From the NCBI RefSeq assembly GCF_000495795.1, contig NZ_AWGD01000020.1, positions 62,001 through 126,000 on the forward strand: 64,000 nt of DNA. The letters are read 5' to 3'. Of this stretch, positions 16,481 through 24,265 are shown piece after piece. Source of the stretch: Asticcacaulis sp. AC460. Its GTDB lineage: Bacteria; Pseudomonadota; Alphaproteobacteria; Caulobacterales; Caulobacteraceae. The position numbers and the translations under genes were made by a program. The notes under the pieces are model-generated. The model did no database searches and was not told the origin of the DNA. It saw only the letters and a list, made by a program, of their open reading frames with translations. Numbering within the stretch: the first letter of the stretch is position 1; each line of letters begins with the position of its first letter.

Positions 16481-17128
16481 TTATGGCTTTTGCTTGAACA
16501 CCCGGTAGTGACCATGGCGCGCCGCGGCGATCATGGCGTGGTCGCCGGCGGTATCGCCATAGGCCTGGTCCAGGTCAAAGCCGTCACCGAAAACTGCCCG
16601 TAAACGGCACATCTTTTCCTCGCCACGACAGTTGATTCCCTCCAGGTCCGGCCGCAACCGACCGTCGGCCGTAAAACCCAACTTGGTCCCGATCACCCTG
16701 TCGGCGCCGATCAGCGCCCCCAAGGGCCCCACGACAAGTTCCGGCGAAGCGGTCACGATCACCCGTTTCACGTCGCTGTCAGCCAGCGAATCCCATGTCC
16801 GCAACGCATCCGGCCGGAACAGTGACCGTCCCGTCACGCTGACATAGGCCTGAATCAGGATTTCCAGTTCCGTCTGGTGGATGTCACCCAACAGGTTGTA
16901 CAAGAATTGCGATTTCAGCGCGCCGCGATCGCGGTCGCTCAGATACCGGACAAACGGCCCGGGTTTTGCAAGGATGGCCTTGCCCAGTCCCATCGGACCG
17001 CGCAGGAACATCAGGAAGGCGTTGAAACTGTCCTTCCAGGTGAGCGTGCCGTCAAAATCAAAGGCGGCCACAACGGGAGTTGCGATTCGCGGCTGTGTGG
17101 TTAAGGGGGAGGGTGTTTTGGGGGGCAT
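16481..17128 (-). CDS. cicA: HAD-superfamily phosphatase, CicA-like
   Basis: A 215-residue HAD subfamily IB hydrolase. Motif I is FDFDGTLTW with the nucleophile and general-acid Asp pair, motif II is VTASPE, a Lys follows in GTKLGF, and motif IV is GDTAGDHAM. This is the SerB-like fold with a helical cap. In Caulobacter a HAD-type gene named cicA lies between clpP and clpX in the opposite direction and its level is critical for growth and shape; the same position and orientation here support that name. The start is unsure: ATG at 17128 begins a sensible N-terminus but lacks a good ribosome-binding site. The substrate is unknown. Confidence 0.72.
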   Translation of the reverse strand: MPPKTPSPLTTQPRIATPVVAAFDFDGTLTWKDSFNAFLMFLRGPMGLGKAILAKPGPFVRYLSDRDRGALKSQFLYNLLGDIHQTELEILIQAYVSVTGRSLFRPDALRTWDSLADSDVKRVIVTASPELVVGPLGALIGADRVIGTKLGFTADGRLRPDLEGINCRGEEKMCRLRAVFGDGFDLDQAYGDTAGDHAMIAAARHGHYRVFKQKP

Positions 17129-17314
17129 ATTTACGCATGGGGAAGGGGATGTGGCTTTTATTCCACGCCCGGACCACCATATGTGGGGATCAAGGCCCCG
17201 ATGAGACCGAAGCGCGGTTGAGACCTGCTCTAAACTGTGCATAAATGCGGATCAATCGGGGCGATGTATATTTGTGGAACGGCGCTCTTAGGCTTTGTTA
17301 AGCACTCAAGGGCT

Positions 17315-17352
17315 AAGGTGCCAGGATTGTGCGGTGATTTGGCACCTTGAAA
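17315..17352 (+). promoter_or_regulatory. Inverted repeat and heat-shock-like element before clpX
   Basis: AAGGTGCC (17315-17322) and GGCACCTT (17341-17348) form a perfect 8-bp inverted repeat, and CTTGAAA (17346-17352) overlaps its right arm, with a second small stem GGCAC/GTGCC around it. This lies 39-76 bases before clpX. It could be an operator, a 5' leader structure or a sigma-32 -35 element; no good -10 follows. Confidence 0.35.
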
Positions 17353-17390
17353 GTGCCGTCTTTTCCGCGACGTGAAGGTGAAGAAAGCAT

Positions 17391-18653
17391 ATGACGAAAG
17401 CCGCGACGGGCGACAGCAAAAGCACCCTCTATTGCTCCTTCTGTGGAAAGAGCCAGCATGAGGTGCGTAAACTCATCGCCGGGCCGACCGTGTTCATCTG
17501 CGATGAATGCGTCGAGCTGTGCATGGACATCATCCGCGAAGAGCACAAGATCGCCTTCGTCAAGTCCAAGGACGGTGTGCCGACTCCCAAGGAAATCCGC
17601 GAAGTCCTGGATGACTATGTCATCGGTCAGTCGCAGGCCAAGAAGGTCCTGTCGGTCGCGGTGCACAACCACTATAAGCGCCTGAACCACGCCCAGAAGG
17701 GCAATGACGTCGAACTGGCCAAGTCGAACATCATGCTGATCGGTCCGACCGGTTCGGGTAAGACCCTGCTGGCCCAGACCCTGGCGCGCATCATCGACGT
17801 GCCCTTCACCATGGCCGACGCGACGACCCTGACCGAAGCCGGTTATGTCGGTGAAGACGTCGAAAACATCATCCTGAAGCTGCTCCAGGCCGCCGACTAC
17901 AATGTCGAACGCGCCCAGCGCGGCATCGTCTATATCGACGAAGTCGACAAGATTTCGCGCAAGTCCGACAACCCGTCCATCACCCGCGACGTGTCGGGCG
18001 AAGGCGTGCAACAGGCCCTTCTGAAGATCATGGAAGGCACGGTTGCCTCGGTTCCGCCCCAGGGCGGCCGCAAGCACCCGCAGCAGGAATTCCTGCAGGT
18101 CGACACCACCAATATCCTGTTCATCTGCGGCGGCGCCTTCGCTGGCCTGGAAAAGATCATTTCCGGCCGCGGCAAGGGCTCCAGCATTGGTTTCGGTGCT
18201 TCCGTGAAGGATCCGGAAGACCGCCGCACCGGCGAAGTCCTGCGCGAAGTCGAGCCGGACGACCTGATGAAGTTCGGCCTGATCCCGGAATTCATCGGCC
18301 GTCTGCCAGTCCTGGCGACGCTGGAAGACCTGGACGAAGTCACCCTGGTCAAGATCCTGACCGAGCCGAAGAACGCGCTGATCAAGCAGTACCAGCGCCT
18401 GTTCGAAATGGAGAACGTGTCGCTGAACTTCACGCCGGAAGCTTTGATGTCGGTGGCCCGCAAGGCCATCGTCCGCAAGACCGGCGCCCGCGGCCTGCGT
18501 TCGATCCTGGAAGCCATCCTGTTGGATACCATGTACGAACTGCCCACCATGCAGGGCGTCGAGGAAGTGGTCATCAACGGCGAAGTCGTCGAGGAACGCG
18601 CCCAGCCGCTGCTGATCTACTCCGAAAAGCGTTCCGGCGGCGCATCGGCATAA
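17391..18653 (+). CDS. clpX: ATP-dependent Clp protease ATP-binding subunit
   Basis: A 420-residue AAA+ unfoldase of normal length. The N-terminal zinc-binding domain has Cys15, Cys18, Cys37 and Cys40. Walker A is GPTGSGKT, Walker B is IVYIDEVDK, the pore loop is GYVGED, and the IGFGA loop that docks on ClpP is intact. The hexamer recognises tagged or adaptor-bound substrates, unfolds them and threads them into ClpP. It has its own upstream region with an inverted repeat, separated from clpP by the opposed cicA-like gene, and ends at a terminator shared with the convergent DUF1697 gene. Confidence 0.97.
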   Translation: MTKAATGDSKSTLYCSFCGKSQHEVRKLIAGPTVFICDECVELCMDIIREEHKIAFVKSKDGVPTPKEIREVLDDYVIGQSQAKKVLSVAVHNHYKRLNHAQKGNDVELAKSNIMLIGPTGSGKTLLAQTLARIIDVPFTMADATTLTEAGYVGEDVENIILKLLQAADYNVERAQRGIVYIDEVDKISRKSDNPSITRDVSGEGVQQALLKIMEGTVASVPPQGGRKHPQQEFLQVDTTNILFICGGAFAGLEKIISGRGKGSSIGFGASVKDPEDRRTGEVLREVEPDDLMKFGLIPEFIGRLPVLATLEDLDEVTLVKILTEPKNALIKQYQRLFEMENVSLNFTPEALMSVARKAIVRKTGARGLRSILEAILLDTMYELPTMQGVEEVVINGEVVEERAQPLLIYSEKRSGGASA

Positions 18654-18677
18654 GCCGGCTGCCAACGCTGAACATTC

Positions 18678-18710
18678 AAGGCGGTCCGGCGACGGGCCGC
18701 CTTATTGTTT
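18678..18710 (+). terminator. Rho-independent terminator of clpX
   Basis: A 10-bp stem (18678-18687 with 18694-18703, one wobble) has loop GGCGAC and is followed by a T-rich stretch ending in T5. It overlaps the 3' end of the convergent DUF1697 gene. Confidence 0.82.
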
Positions 18711-19256
18711 TTCGAGATCCGCCGCCATGTCGCGCAGGGTTTCGCACGTGTTGAGATTGCGCGCCGTCATATCAGCCTTGAGGCATTGCCCAAGCTTCTC
18801 GATCAGCTTCGATTGGCCGATGCCGTCGGGGGCGTAGAAATAGAACGCCTCGTCCGTCAGGGCATAATCCTCGGTCTCGGCCTTCAGTTCCTGCATGCGG
18901 TCGTCCTTGACCACGCTCGCCGGCGCCAGAAGGAAGAAAATGTGCTGGGCCTTACCCTTATGCTCGCGGTCCTTGAACGGGTTCGCCGCCATGACCCTTT
19001 GGATATGCGTAAGGTCGATCACCAACAGGGGGGTGCGAAAGCCGAAATTCGCCTCGACCAGATCCTGGATCATGGCGGTCAGGTCGGCTTGGTCGCGATC
19101 GGAACGGAAGACAACATTGCCGCTGGCGATATAGGTTTTCACGTCGGTCAGGCCCTGCGCCAGCAGCAACTTGACCAGCTCCTTCATCGGCATGCGATTA
19201 CCGCCGATATTGATGCCGCGGAATAGCCCGATCCAGATTTTTCCGGGATTTGACAT
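18702..19256 (-). CDS. DUF1697 family protein
   Basis: A 184-residue soluble protein with the diagnostic DUF1697 opening: [20 protein letters not shown] followed by a YIASGNVVF strand. The family is widespread but has no established function. Full length is present, with no signal peptide or membrane segment. It is convergent with clpX and divergent from hemA across a 214-bp gap that holds both promoters. Confidence 0.85.
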   Translation of the reverse strand: MSNPGKIWIGLFRGINIGGNRMPMKELVKLLLAQGLTDVKTYIASGNVVFRSDRDQADLTAMIQDLVEANFGFRTPLLVIDLTHIQRVMAANPFKDREHKGKAQHIFFLLAPASVVKDDRMQELKAETEDYALTDEAFYFYAPDGIGQSKLIEKLGQCLKADMTARNLNTCETLRDMAADLEKQ

Positions 19257-19470
19257 GGATCAAGCCTTTCGCAGGGATTCGCCGCTAAGTTGGTGCTGCG
19301 ACAAAAAGCATCACAAAATGGGCTGGAGTTCGCAAGCGATTTGCCACATTGTCGAAAAACAATGCGTGCGACGTGGTTTTTTGCCTGCGTCGTCTTGTCT
19401 GGAAACGGCGCAGGCGTTATCTGCGCTGAAGAATTACGTCGCGCCTGCCGGCACGATGACGGAGTTTGAG

Positions 19471-20694
19471 ATGGACTATACCGCCGCTTTTGAGGCTGCC
19501 GTCGACCGGGTACGTTCCGAAGGACGCTACCGCGTGTTCGCCAACCTGAAGCGCCACGCCGGCTCCTTCCCGCGTGCGACCTGGATCCGCGACGACGGTT
19601 CCGAAGCCGACGTCACGGTATGGTGCTCCAACGACTATCTCGGCCAGGGCCAGAACCCGGTCGTGCTCGACGCCATGCATAAGGCGATCGATGAGGTCGG
19701 CTCGGGCTCCGGCGGCACCCGCAACATCTCCGGCACCACCTACTACCACAACTTGCTCGAAGCTGAGCTGGCCGACCTGCACCGCAAGGAAGCCGCCCTG
19801 GTCTTCACCTCGGGTTATGTCGCCAACGAAGCGGCCCTGTCGACCCTGTACAAGATCCTGCCGGGCCTGGTGGTTTTCTCCGACGCGCTGAACCATGCCT
19901 CGATGATCGAAGGCATCCGCAACGGCCGCGGCGAGCGCCACATCTACCGCCACAATGACCTGGCCCACCTCGAAGAGCTGCTGCGCGCGGCACCCGCCAA
20001 TGCCCCCAAGCTGATCGCGTTTGAATCGGTCTATTCGATGGACGGCGACATCGCCGACATCCGCGCCACGGTGGCCCTGGCCAAGAAATACGGCGCCCTG
20101 ACCTATATCGACGAAGTCCATGCCGTCGGCATGTACGGCGAACGCGGCGCCGGCGTTGCCGAACGCGACGGTATCATGGGCGAAATCGACATCATCGAAG
20201 GCACGCTGGGCAAGGCGTTCGGCATGATGGGCGGTTATATCGCGGCCAAGGCCGTGGTGGTCGACGCCATCCGCCTGTGGGCTTCGGGCTTTATCTTCAC
20301 GACCTCGCTGCCGCCGGCGATCATGGCCGGCGCTGCCGCCAGCGTCCGGTACCTGAAGGACCACAACGAAAAGCGCATCGCTCACCAGGAGCGCGCCAAG
20401 ACTTTAATGGAACGTTTCAAGGCAGTCGGCATCCCGGTCTTCCCGTCGGAATCGCATATCGTGCCGGTGCTGGTCGGTTCGGCCGTCCACTGCAAGATGA
20501 TCTCGGATATCCTGCTGAATGATTTCGGCATCTACGTCCAGCCGATCAACTATCCGACCGTACCCAAGGGCACCGAGCGCCTGCGCTTTACGCCGTCGCC
20601 GGATCACGACGACGGTATGATGGACCACTTGGTCCAGGCGATGGACAAGCTGTGGACCCACTGCAACGTGGCGCGCATGCCGTCGGTGGCGTAA
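19471..20694 (+). CDS. hemA: 5-aminolevulinate synthase
   Basis: A 407-residue PLP enzyme that condenses glycine and succinyl-CoA to 5-aminolevulinate, the first step of haem synthesis by the Shemin route used in alphaproteobacteria. The PLP-binding lysine is Lys248 in EGTLGKAFG, the same number as in Rhodobacter. Other signatures are [13 protein letters not shown] and [13 protein letters not shown] at 19471 is chosen because GGAG lies eight bases upstream and the protein then begins [11 protein letters not shown] like homologs. The upstream gap contains a small inverted repeat CATTGT/ACAATG (19347-19364) of unknown role. Confidence 0.96.
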   Translation: MDYTAAFEAAVDRVRSEGRYRVFANLKRHAGSFPRATWIRDDGSEADVTVWCSNDYLGQGQNPVVLDAMHKAIDEVGSGSGGTRNISGTTYYHNLLEAELADLHRKEAALVFTSGYVANEAALSTLYKILPGLVVFSDALNHASMIEGIRNGRGERHIYRHNDLAHLEELLRAAPANAPKLIAFESVYSMDGDIADIRATVALAKKYGALTYIDEVHAVGMYGERGAGVAERDGIMGEIDIIEGTLGKAFGMMGGYIAAKAVVVDAIRLWASGFIFTTSLPPAIMAGAAASVRYLKDHNEKRIAHQERAKTLMERFKAVGIPVFPSESHIVPVLVGSAVHCKMISDILLNDFGIYVQPINYPTVPKGTERLRFTPSPDHDDGMMDHLVQAMDKLWTHCNVARMPSVA

Positions 20695-20709
20695 TGTTTG
20701 ACGGCTGAG

Positions 20710-20729
20710 CTTGCTGTTGCGACAGCAAG
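20710..20729. other. Perfect hairpin between hemA and ppx
   Basis: CTTGCTGT pairs with ACAGCAAG around a TGCG loop. It lies 16 bases after the hemA stop in the gap between convergent genes. There is no T run after it, so termination would be factor-assisted at best. Confidence 0.5.
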
Positions 20730-20791
20730 AAGGGGTGTCCACAGATAAGCCAGATGGATAGCGTCAGCGCGGATAATCCGGCCGGATCGCG

Positions 20792-22000
20792 TCAATCGGA
20801 AAGCGCTTCGTGCGGGCGCGATATCGGCCCCTTACCCTTGCCACGCCGCCGCCGCCGCGTCTTCTTTTTCGCCATCGACAACAACAAACCCTCCCGCAGC
20901 CCCCGGTCAGCCACCCGCAACCGCGTACACGGCCATTGCCGCTGAACGGCTTCCAGGATCGCTGCCCCGGCCAAAACCAGATCGGCGCGGTCACGGCCGA
21001 TGCACGGCTCCAGCTCGCGTCCGGCACGCCCCAACTGCAGCAACCGCTCGATGACGGTTCGGCAATGGCGATGCTCCATCCACAGCCCATCCACCTGCGA
21101 GCGGTCATAACGCTCCAGACCCAGATGCATCCCGGCCAGGGAGGTGATCGCCCCCGAGGTGCCAACAATATAGGCTTCACCGGCGGCGAAATGCGGCCGC
21201 AACCCATCGGCGTCGCTGAATCCGCCCAGCCTTTGGGTCACTTCATCCACCATGGCCTCGAACCAGGCCTCGGGATCACCGGTTTCCGGTTCGGGAAAGC
21301 GTTCCGCCAGGTTCACCACGCCCACGGGCAGGGAGATCCAATGGCGCGGTCGCGGCATGTTCCGGGTCATGCGTAAAGCGCGCTGCTGGGCATCGGCCTG
21401 GCTGCCGTCGCCTTCGACCTCGCCACCGCCGGCCAGTTCGACCCAGCTCAGCTCGGTCGAGCCGCCGCCGACATCCATGACCAGGGCCGCGCGCGCCACA
21501 GGGTTCAGGTCGCGTCCGTCCAGCAGGGAGGCGCAGCCCATGACCGACAGGTGGGCCTCTTCCTCGGGACTGATGATGGTCAGTTTCAGACCGGTCTCAC
21601 GCTCGACCCGGGCAATGAAGTCGCGGCCGTTGCGGGCGATGCGGCAGGCCTGGGTGGCGACAGCGCGAATCCGGGCGACACCGCGCTTTTCGATCTTCTC
21701 GGCGCAGATCTTGAGCGCCTTCAGGGCGCGTTCCATGGCGCGTTCGTGCAGCTTGCCGGAATGGGCCAGGCCTTCGCCCAGCCGGACGATGCGCGAAAAG
21801 GCTTCGACGATCTTGAACTGCGAATTGTTGAAGGTAGCGATCATCAGCCGGCAATTGTTGGTGCCGAGGTCGAGCGCGGCATAGATGCCAGACTCCCGCC
21901 CACCAGACTCCCGCCCGCCATTCTCCCGCCCGCCTTTGGGTGCCGAATCACGGCGGCCCGCGGCGGATGCCCGCCGTACATATGAGGGAGCCCCGGTCAT
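20792..22000 (-). CDS. Ppx/GppA-family phosphatase
   Basis: A protein of about 402 residues in the exopolyphosphatase/guanosine pentaphosphatase family of the ASKHA fold. Visible motifs are the phosphate loop ALDLGTNNCRLMIA, the second loop VMDVGGGSTELSW and the YIVGTSGAITSLAG segment. It would hydrolyse polyphosphate or pppGpp. The C-terminus is a very basic tail (KKKTRRRRRGKGKG). The N-terminus before the fold contains three GGRE(S/N) units encoded by a 15-bp tandem repeat. The start is uncertain: ATG at 22000 is preferred, while an in-frame GTG at 22054 has no ribosome-binding site. In Caulobacter relatives the next gene is often rlmE; here rlmE is 15 kb away. Confidence 0.87.
   Translation of the reverse strand: MTGAPSYVRRASAAGRRDSAPKGGRENGGRESGGRESGIYAALDLGTNNCRLMIATFNNSQFKIVEAFSRIVRLGEGLAHSGKLHERAMERALKALKICAEKIEKRGVARIRAVATQACRIARNGRDFIARVERETGLKLTIISPEEEAHLSVMGCASLLDGRDLNPVARAALVMDVGGGSTELSWVELAGGGEVEGDGSQADAQQRALRMTRNMPRPRHWISLPVGVVNLAERFPEPETGDPEAWFEAMVDEVTQRLGGFSDADGLRPHFAAGEAYIVGTSGAITSLAGMHLGLERYDRSQVDGLWMEHRHCRTVIERLLQLGRAGRELEPCIGRDRADLVLAGAAILEAVQRQWPCTRLRVADRGLREGLLLSMAKKKTRRRRRGKGKGPISRPHEALSD
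21889..21933. repeat. 15-bp tandem repeat inside the phosphatase gene
   Basis: Three adjacent 15-bp units (21889-21903, 21904-21918, 21919-21933), with one to three differences, encode a GGRE(S/N) pentapeptide run just before the catalytic fold. In-frame units would allow length change without breaking the gene. Confidence 0.8.
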
Positions 22001-22266
22001 CGGCTCATACCCCGCTGAATTGGTTGGACGCCCGCGGCGTCCCTTCCTGTCCACCTTAGGGTGCGGCGGTTACAATGCCAACCGCTTTTTGAAAGATTAT
22101 GAGATTCAGCAGGATAGGCCCGGCTCTTGATCTATTCGGCGTTAACCACATTGCGCGGTTCATGAAAATGCGAAAAACCCGACAACCGAAGGGGGAAGGG
22201 GCATGAAATCCACGTGCGACCGGGTGCACTATGTCCGGGCTCAGGGGGAGTACGGGTCTCAAAGAC

Positions 22267-22596
22267 ATGGCAGAACAGCGCGCAAAATTTGATATCGGTC
22301 AGATCGTGAGGCACAATCTGTTCGAGTTCCGTGGTGTCATTTTCGACGTCGATCCCGAATTCTCCAACACGGACGAATGGTGGGAAGCCATCCCCGAGAG
22401 CGTGCGCCCGTCCAAGAACCAGCCGTTTTATCACCTTCTGGCCGAAAACGGCGACAGCCACTATGTCGCCTATGCCTCGGAAGGCAATCTGTGCTGCGAC
22501 GACACGGGCGGCCCGCTGCAACACCCCCAGACCCGGTTGCTGTTCGATCGCTTCGAAAACGGGCGATATTTGCCGAGGAAGCGTTTGGCGAACTGA
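22267..22596 (+). CDS. hspQ: Heat shock protein HspQ (YccV-like)
   Basis: A 109-residue protein of the HspQ/hemimethylated-DNA-binding YccV family. The diagnostic stretch FDIGQIVRHNLFEFRGVIFD leads to DVDPEFSNTDEWW and a QPFYHLLAEN segment. In enterobacteria HspQ is a specificity factor for the Lon protease and affects DnaA stability; the alphaproteobacterial role is less studied. ATG at 22267 gives the family-typical start; an in-frame ATG 12 codons upstream is possible. It is divergent from the phosphatase gene. Confidence 0.85.
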   Translation: MAEQRAKFDIGQIVRHNLFEFRGVIFDVDPEFSNTDEWWEAIPESVRPSKNQPFYHLLAENGDSHYVAYASEGNLCCDDTGGPLQHPQTRLLFDRFENGRYLPRKRLAN

Positions 22597-22756
22597 GCAG
22601 CGGTTTCGAGTGTCCCGGTCGTACTATTAGTTTCGCGCTGCTAACAACGCTGGCGCGGCTGCAGGTTTAGGCTCTCAATATCTCGACGTAATCGGTCCAC
22701 ATCCTCTTGAACGGCCGTCCAACCTATGCCTTTAATGCAACCAGAGGTGTGCGGGG

Positions 22757-23539
22757 ATGCAGGGCAATTCGATCGCCGTCATGGCGAAATTCCGGGTATG
22801 GGTGGGCGCCGGCCAGGCTGTAGGACGCGCGGTCCGGGTACATGTCTTTACCCAACGGATTCTTCGCCAATTGCATCTCAGACGGCGAAGCGTTGCCGTC
22901 GCAGGTTCGTTGTTGCTACATGTCCTGGCGCTTCTGGCCCTGTTGCCGGTCATGTCTCCTGGCGGATTGTCGGCTGGCGGCAGCGTCGGGGACGGCCACG
23001 GGACGGTAGACGGACCGGAAGTATCCCTGTATGATTTTGCCCAATCACCGCGCCGCCCCACGGCGAAAGCGCAGGAGGCAGAAGACCTGGAAGAACTAAC
23101 CAAACCGGCGACAGTCGAACAGCTTGACATGGCTCAACCCGAAATCACAGAGCCTCAGTTCACCGCGTTCACCGAAATGAAGCTGCCGCAGGTCGCGACA
23201 ACAGGAGTTTCGACCTCGGACATCCAAAGCGAAGCCAATCGCGGCGCTGCCGGTACCGGCGGCCTGACCGAGGGCCAGGGTGACGATCTGTGGGCGGCGA
23301 TCGCGCCGTGCTGGCGCAGGATGGCGGATGAAACGACCCTGCCAGTGCGGCTGGAGGTGACATTTTCGCAAACCGGAGATCTGGCGGAACCGCCTGTAAT
23401 TGTTCGCGCCGAGGGACTGGCCGGCGATTCGCGCGTTCTGGTTTCCGAATCGCGTGCCATCCAGGCCCTCGCCGAATGTGGTGCTTACCCGATGGCCGGG
23501 GGGCGCGAGCGGGTGGCGATCAATTTTCCGGCGCCGTAG
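22757..23539 (+). CDS. TolA/TonB-like envelope protein
   Basis: A 260-residue protein. A basic cytoplasmic segment of about 45 residues is followed by one hydrophobic helix (about 46-68), then a long low-complexity periplasmic part, and a C-terminal domain from about residue 170 with APCWRRM and LAECGAY. The paired Cys, the WxxIxPCW opening and the closing strand match the C-terminal domain of alphaproteobacterial TolA proteins. It should be anchored in the inner membrane and reach across the periplasm. No tolQ, tolR or tolB is next to it. It sits beside the YD-repeat block, convergent with a small secreted gene, so a link to export or uptake there is possible but not shown. GAGGTG at 22743-22749 supports this start. 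Confidence 0.65.
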   Translation: MQGNSIAVMAKFRVWVGAGQAVGRAVRVHVFTQRILRQLHLRRRSVAVAGSLLLHVLALLALLPVMSPGGLSAGGSVGDGHGTVDGPEVSLYDFAQSPRRPTAKAQEAEDLEELTKPATVEQLDMAQPEITEPQFTAFTEMKLPQVATTGVSTSDIQSEANRGAAGTGGLTEGQGDDLWAAIAPCWRRMADETTLPVRLEVTFSQTGDLAEPPVIVRAEGLAGDSRVLVSESRAIQALAECGAYPMAGGRERVAINFPAP

Positions 23540-23541
23540 GG

Positions 23542-23856
23542 TCAGTTGCGTTTAATGTGCACGTCTGCGCTGGCGTGAGCGCCTTCAGCATTCTGTACCG
23601 TGAACGTGACGGTGGCCTGGGTATGCGGCTCCAGCGTCAGGGCGATCCCGTCAGACGGCGAAACGATATAAAGTGTGGCGCCAGACGCGGACGTGCATTG
23701 CGCGACCAGGTACTCGACAGGCACGGTGATCGCCACAGGCGTTTCGGCATCGGCGACGGTGAAGGTATAGTCGCTGCAGGTGACATCGCCGGCATGAGCG
23801 GCCACAGCGCTCAAGAGGAATGTCCCGGCCGTCAGGAAAGCGCGCAGGAGTGCCAT
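23542..23856 (-). CDS. Small secreted beta-rich protein
   Basis: A 104-residue protein with a Sec signal peptide ending AAHAG (about residue 22). The mature part alternates hydrophobic and polar residues and has two Cys (VTCSDY and AQCTSA) likely to form a disulfide, compatible with an Ig-like or cadherin-like sandwich. I do not recognise a family. It starts three bases after the stop of the small YD-repeat gene at 23860-24099, so the two are probably translationally coupled. Its stop faces that of the TolA-like gene. Confidence 0.58.
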   Translation of the reverse strand: MALLRAFLTAGTFLLSAVAAHAGDVTCSDYTFTVADAETPVAITVPVEYLVAQCTSASGATLYIVSPSDGIALTLEPHTQATVTFTVQNAEGAHASADVHIKRN

Positions 23857-23859
23857 GGC

Positions 23860-24099
23860 TTAGCTGCCCGCCTGACGTGTGGTCTGGGTACGGTTGCCCG
23901 CCGCGTCGTAGGCGTAGTAGATGGCGCTGCCGTCAGGGTAGTGAACCTCGACAACCCGGCCCAGCGCATCGTACTTGTAGGTCGTGGTACCGGCAACGGC
24001 CTGACATGCCATCACGGCCGCGGCGGCCACGGCCAAACCCAAGACAAACCTCATGAATCCTGAACGGCATGGTGCGGTCGAAGAGCGCATGTGACGCAT
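23860..24099 (-). CDS. Mini YD-repeat exported protein
   Basis: A 79-residue protein with an exceptional ribosome-binding site (GGGGGAGG, spacing about six) that fixes the start at 24099. It has a signal peptide of about 37 residues ending QAVAG, and the mature part is only about 42 residues made of two YD-repeat units, YKYDALGRVVEVHYPDG and YYAYDAAGNRTQ. YD/RHS repeats normally occur in proteins of over 500 residues that build a hollow shell, so a single free hairpin is unusual. It is divergent from the large YD genes and leads a two-gene unit with the beta-rich secreted protein. It may be a decay product of a larger gene, a shell cap, or a decoy. Confidence 0.62.
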   Translation of the reverse strand: MRHMRSSTAPCRSGFMRFVLGLAVAAAAVMACQAVAGTTTYKYDALGRVVEVHYPDGSAIYYAYDAAGNRTQTTRQAGS

Positions 24100-24265
24100 C
24101 AAATCCTCCCCCGATGAGACACGCAGCTTCCGCAATATTTTCCCGTATGGCAAGATCAATTTTTTAGGAAGATGTAAAAAATTCGCCACGGGATGGCATT
24201 TTCAACTTGCCGATCGGCCAGCCGCATGATCCTTTGGGTCGCTGGGTGCCATTGGGGGTTGTTTC

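Noticed and set aside
16245-16508. Short open frames inside palindromic element 1
   Set aside because: They follow the inverted repeats, lack ribosome-binding sites and have no sensible composition.
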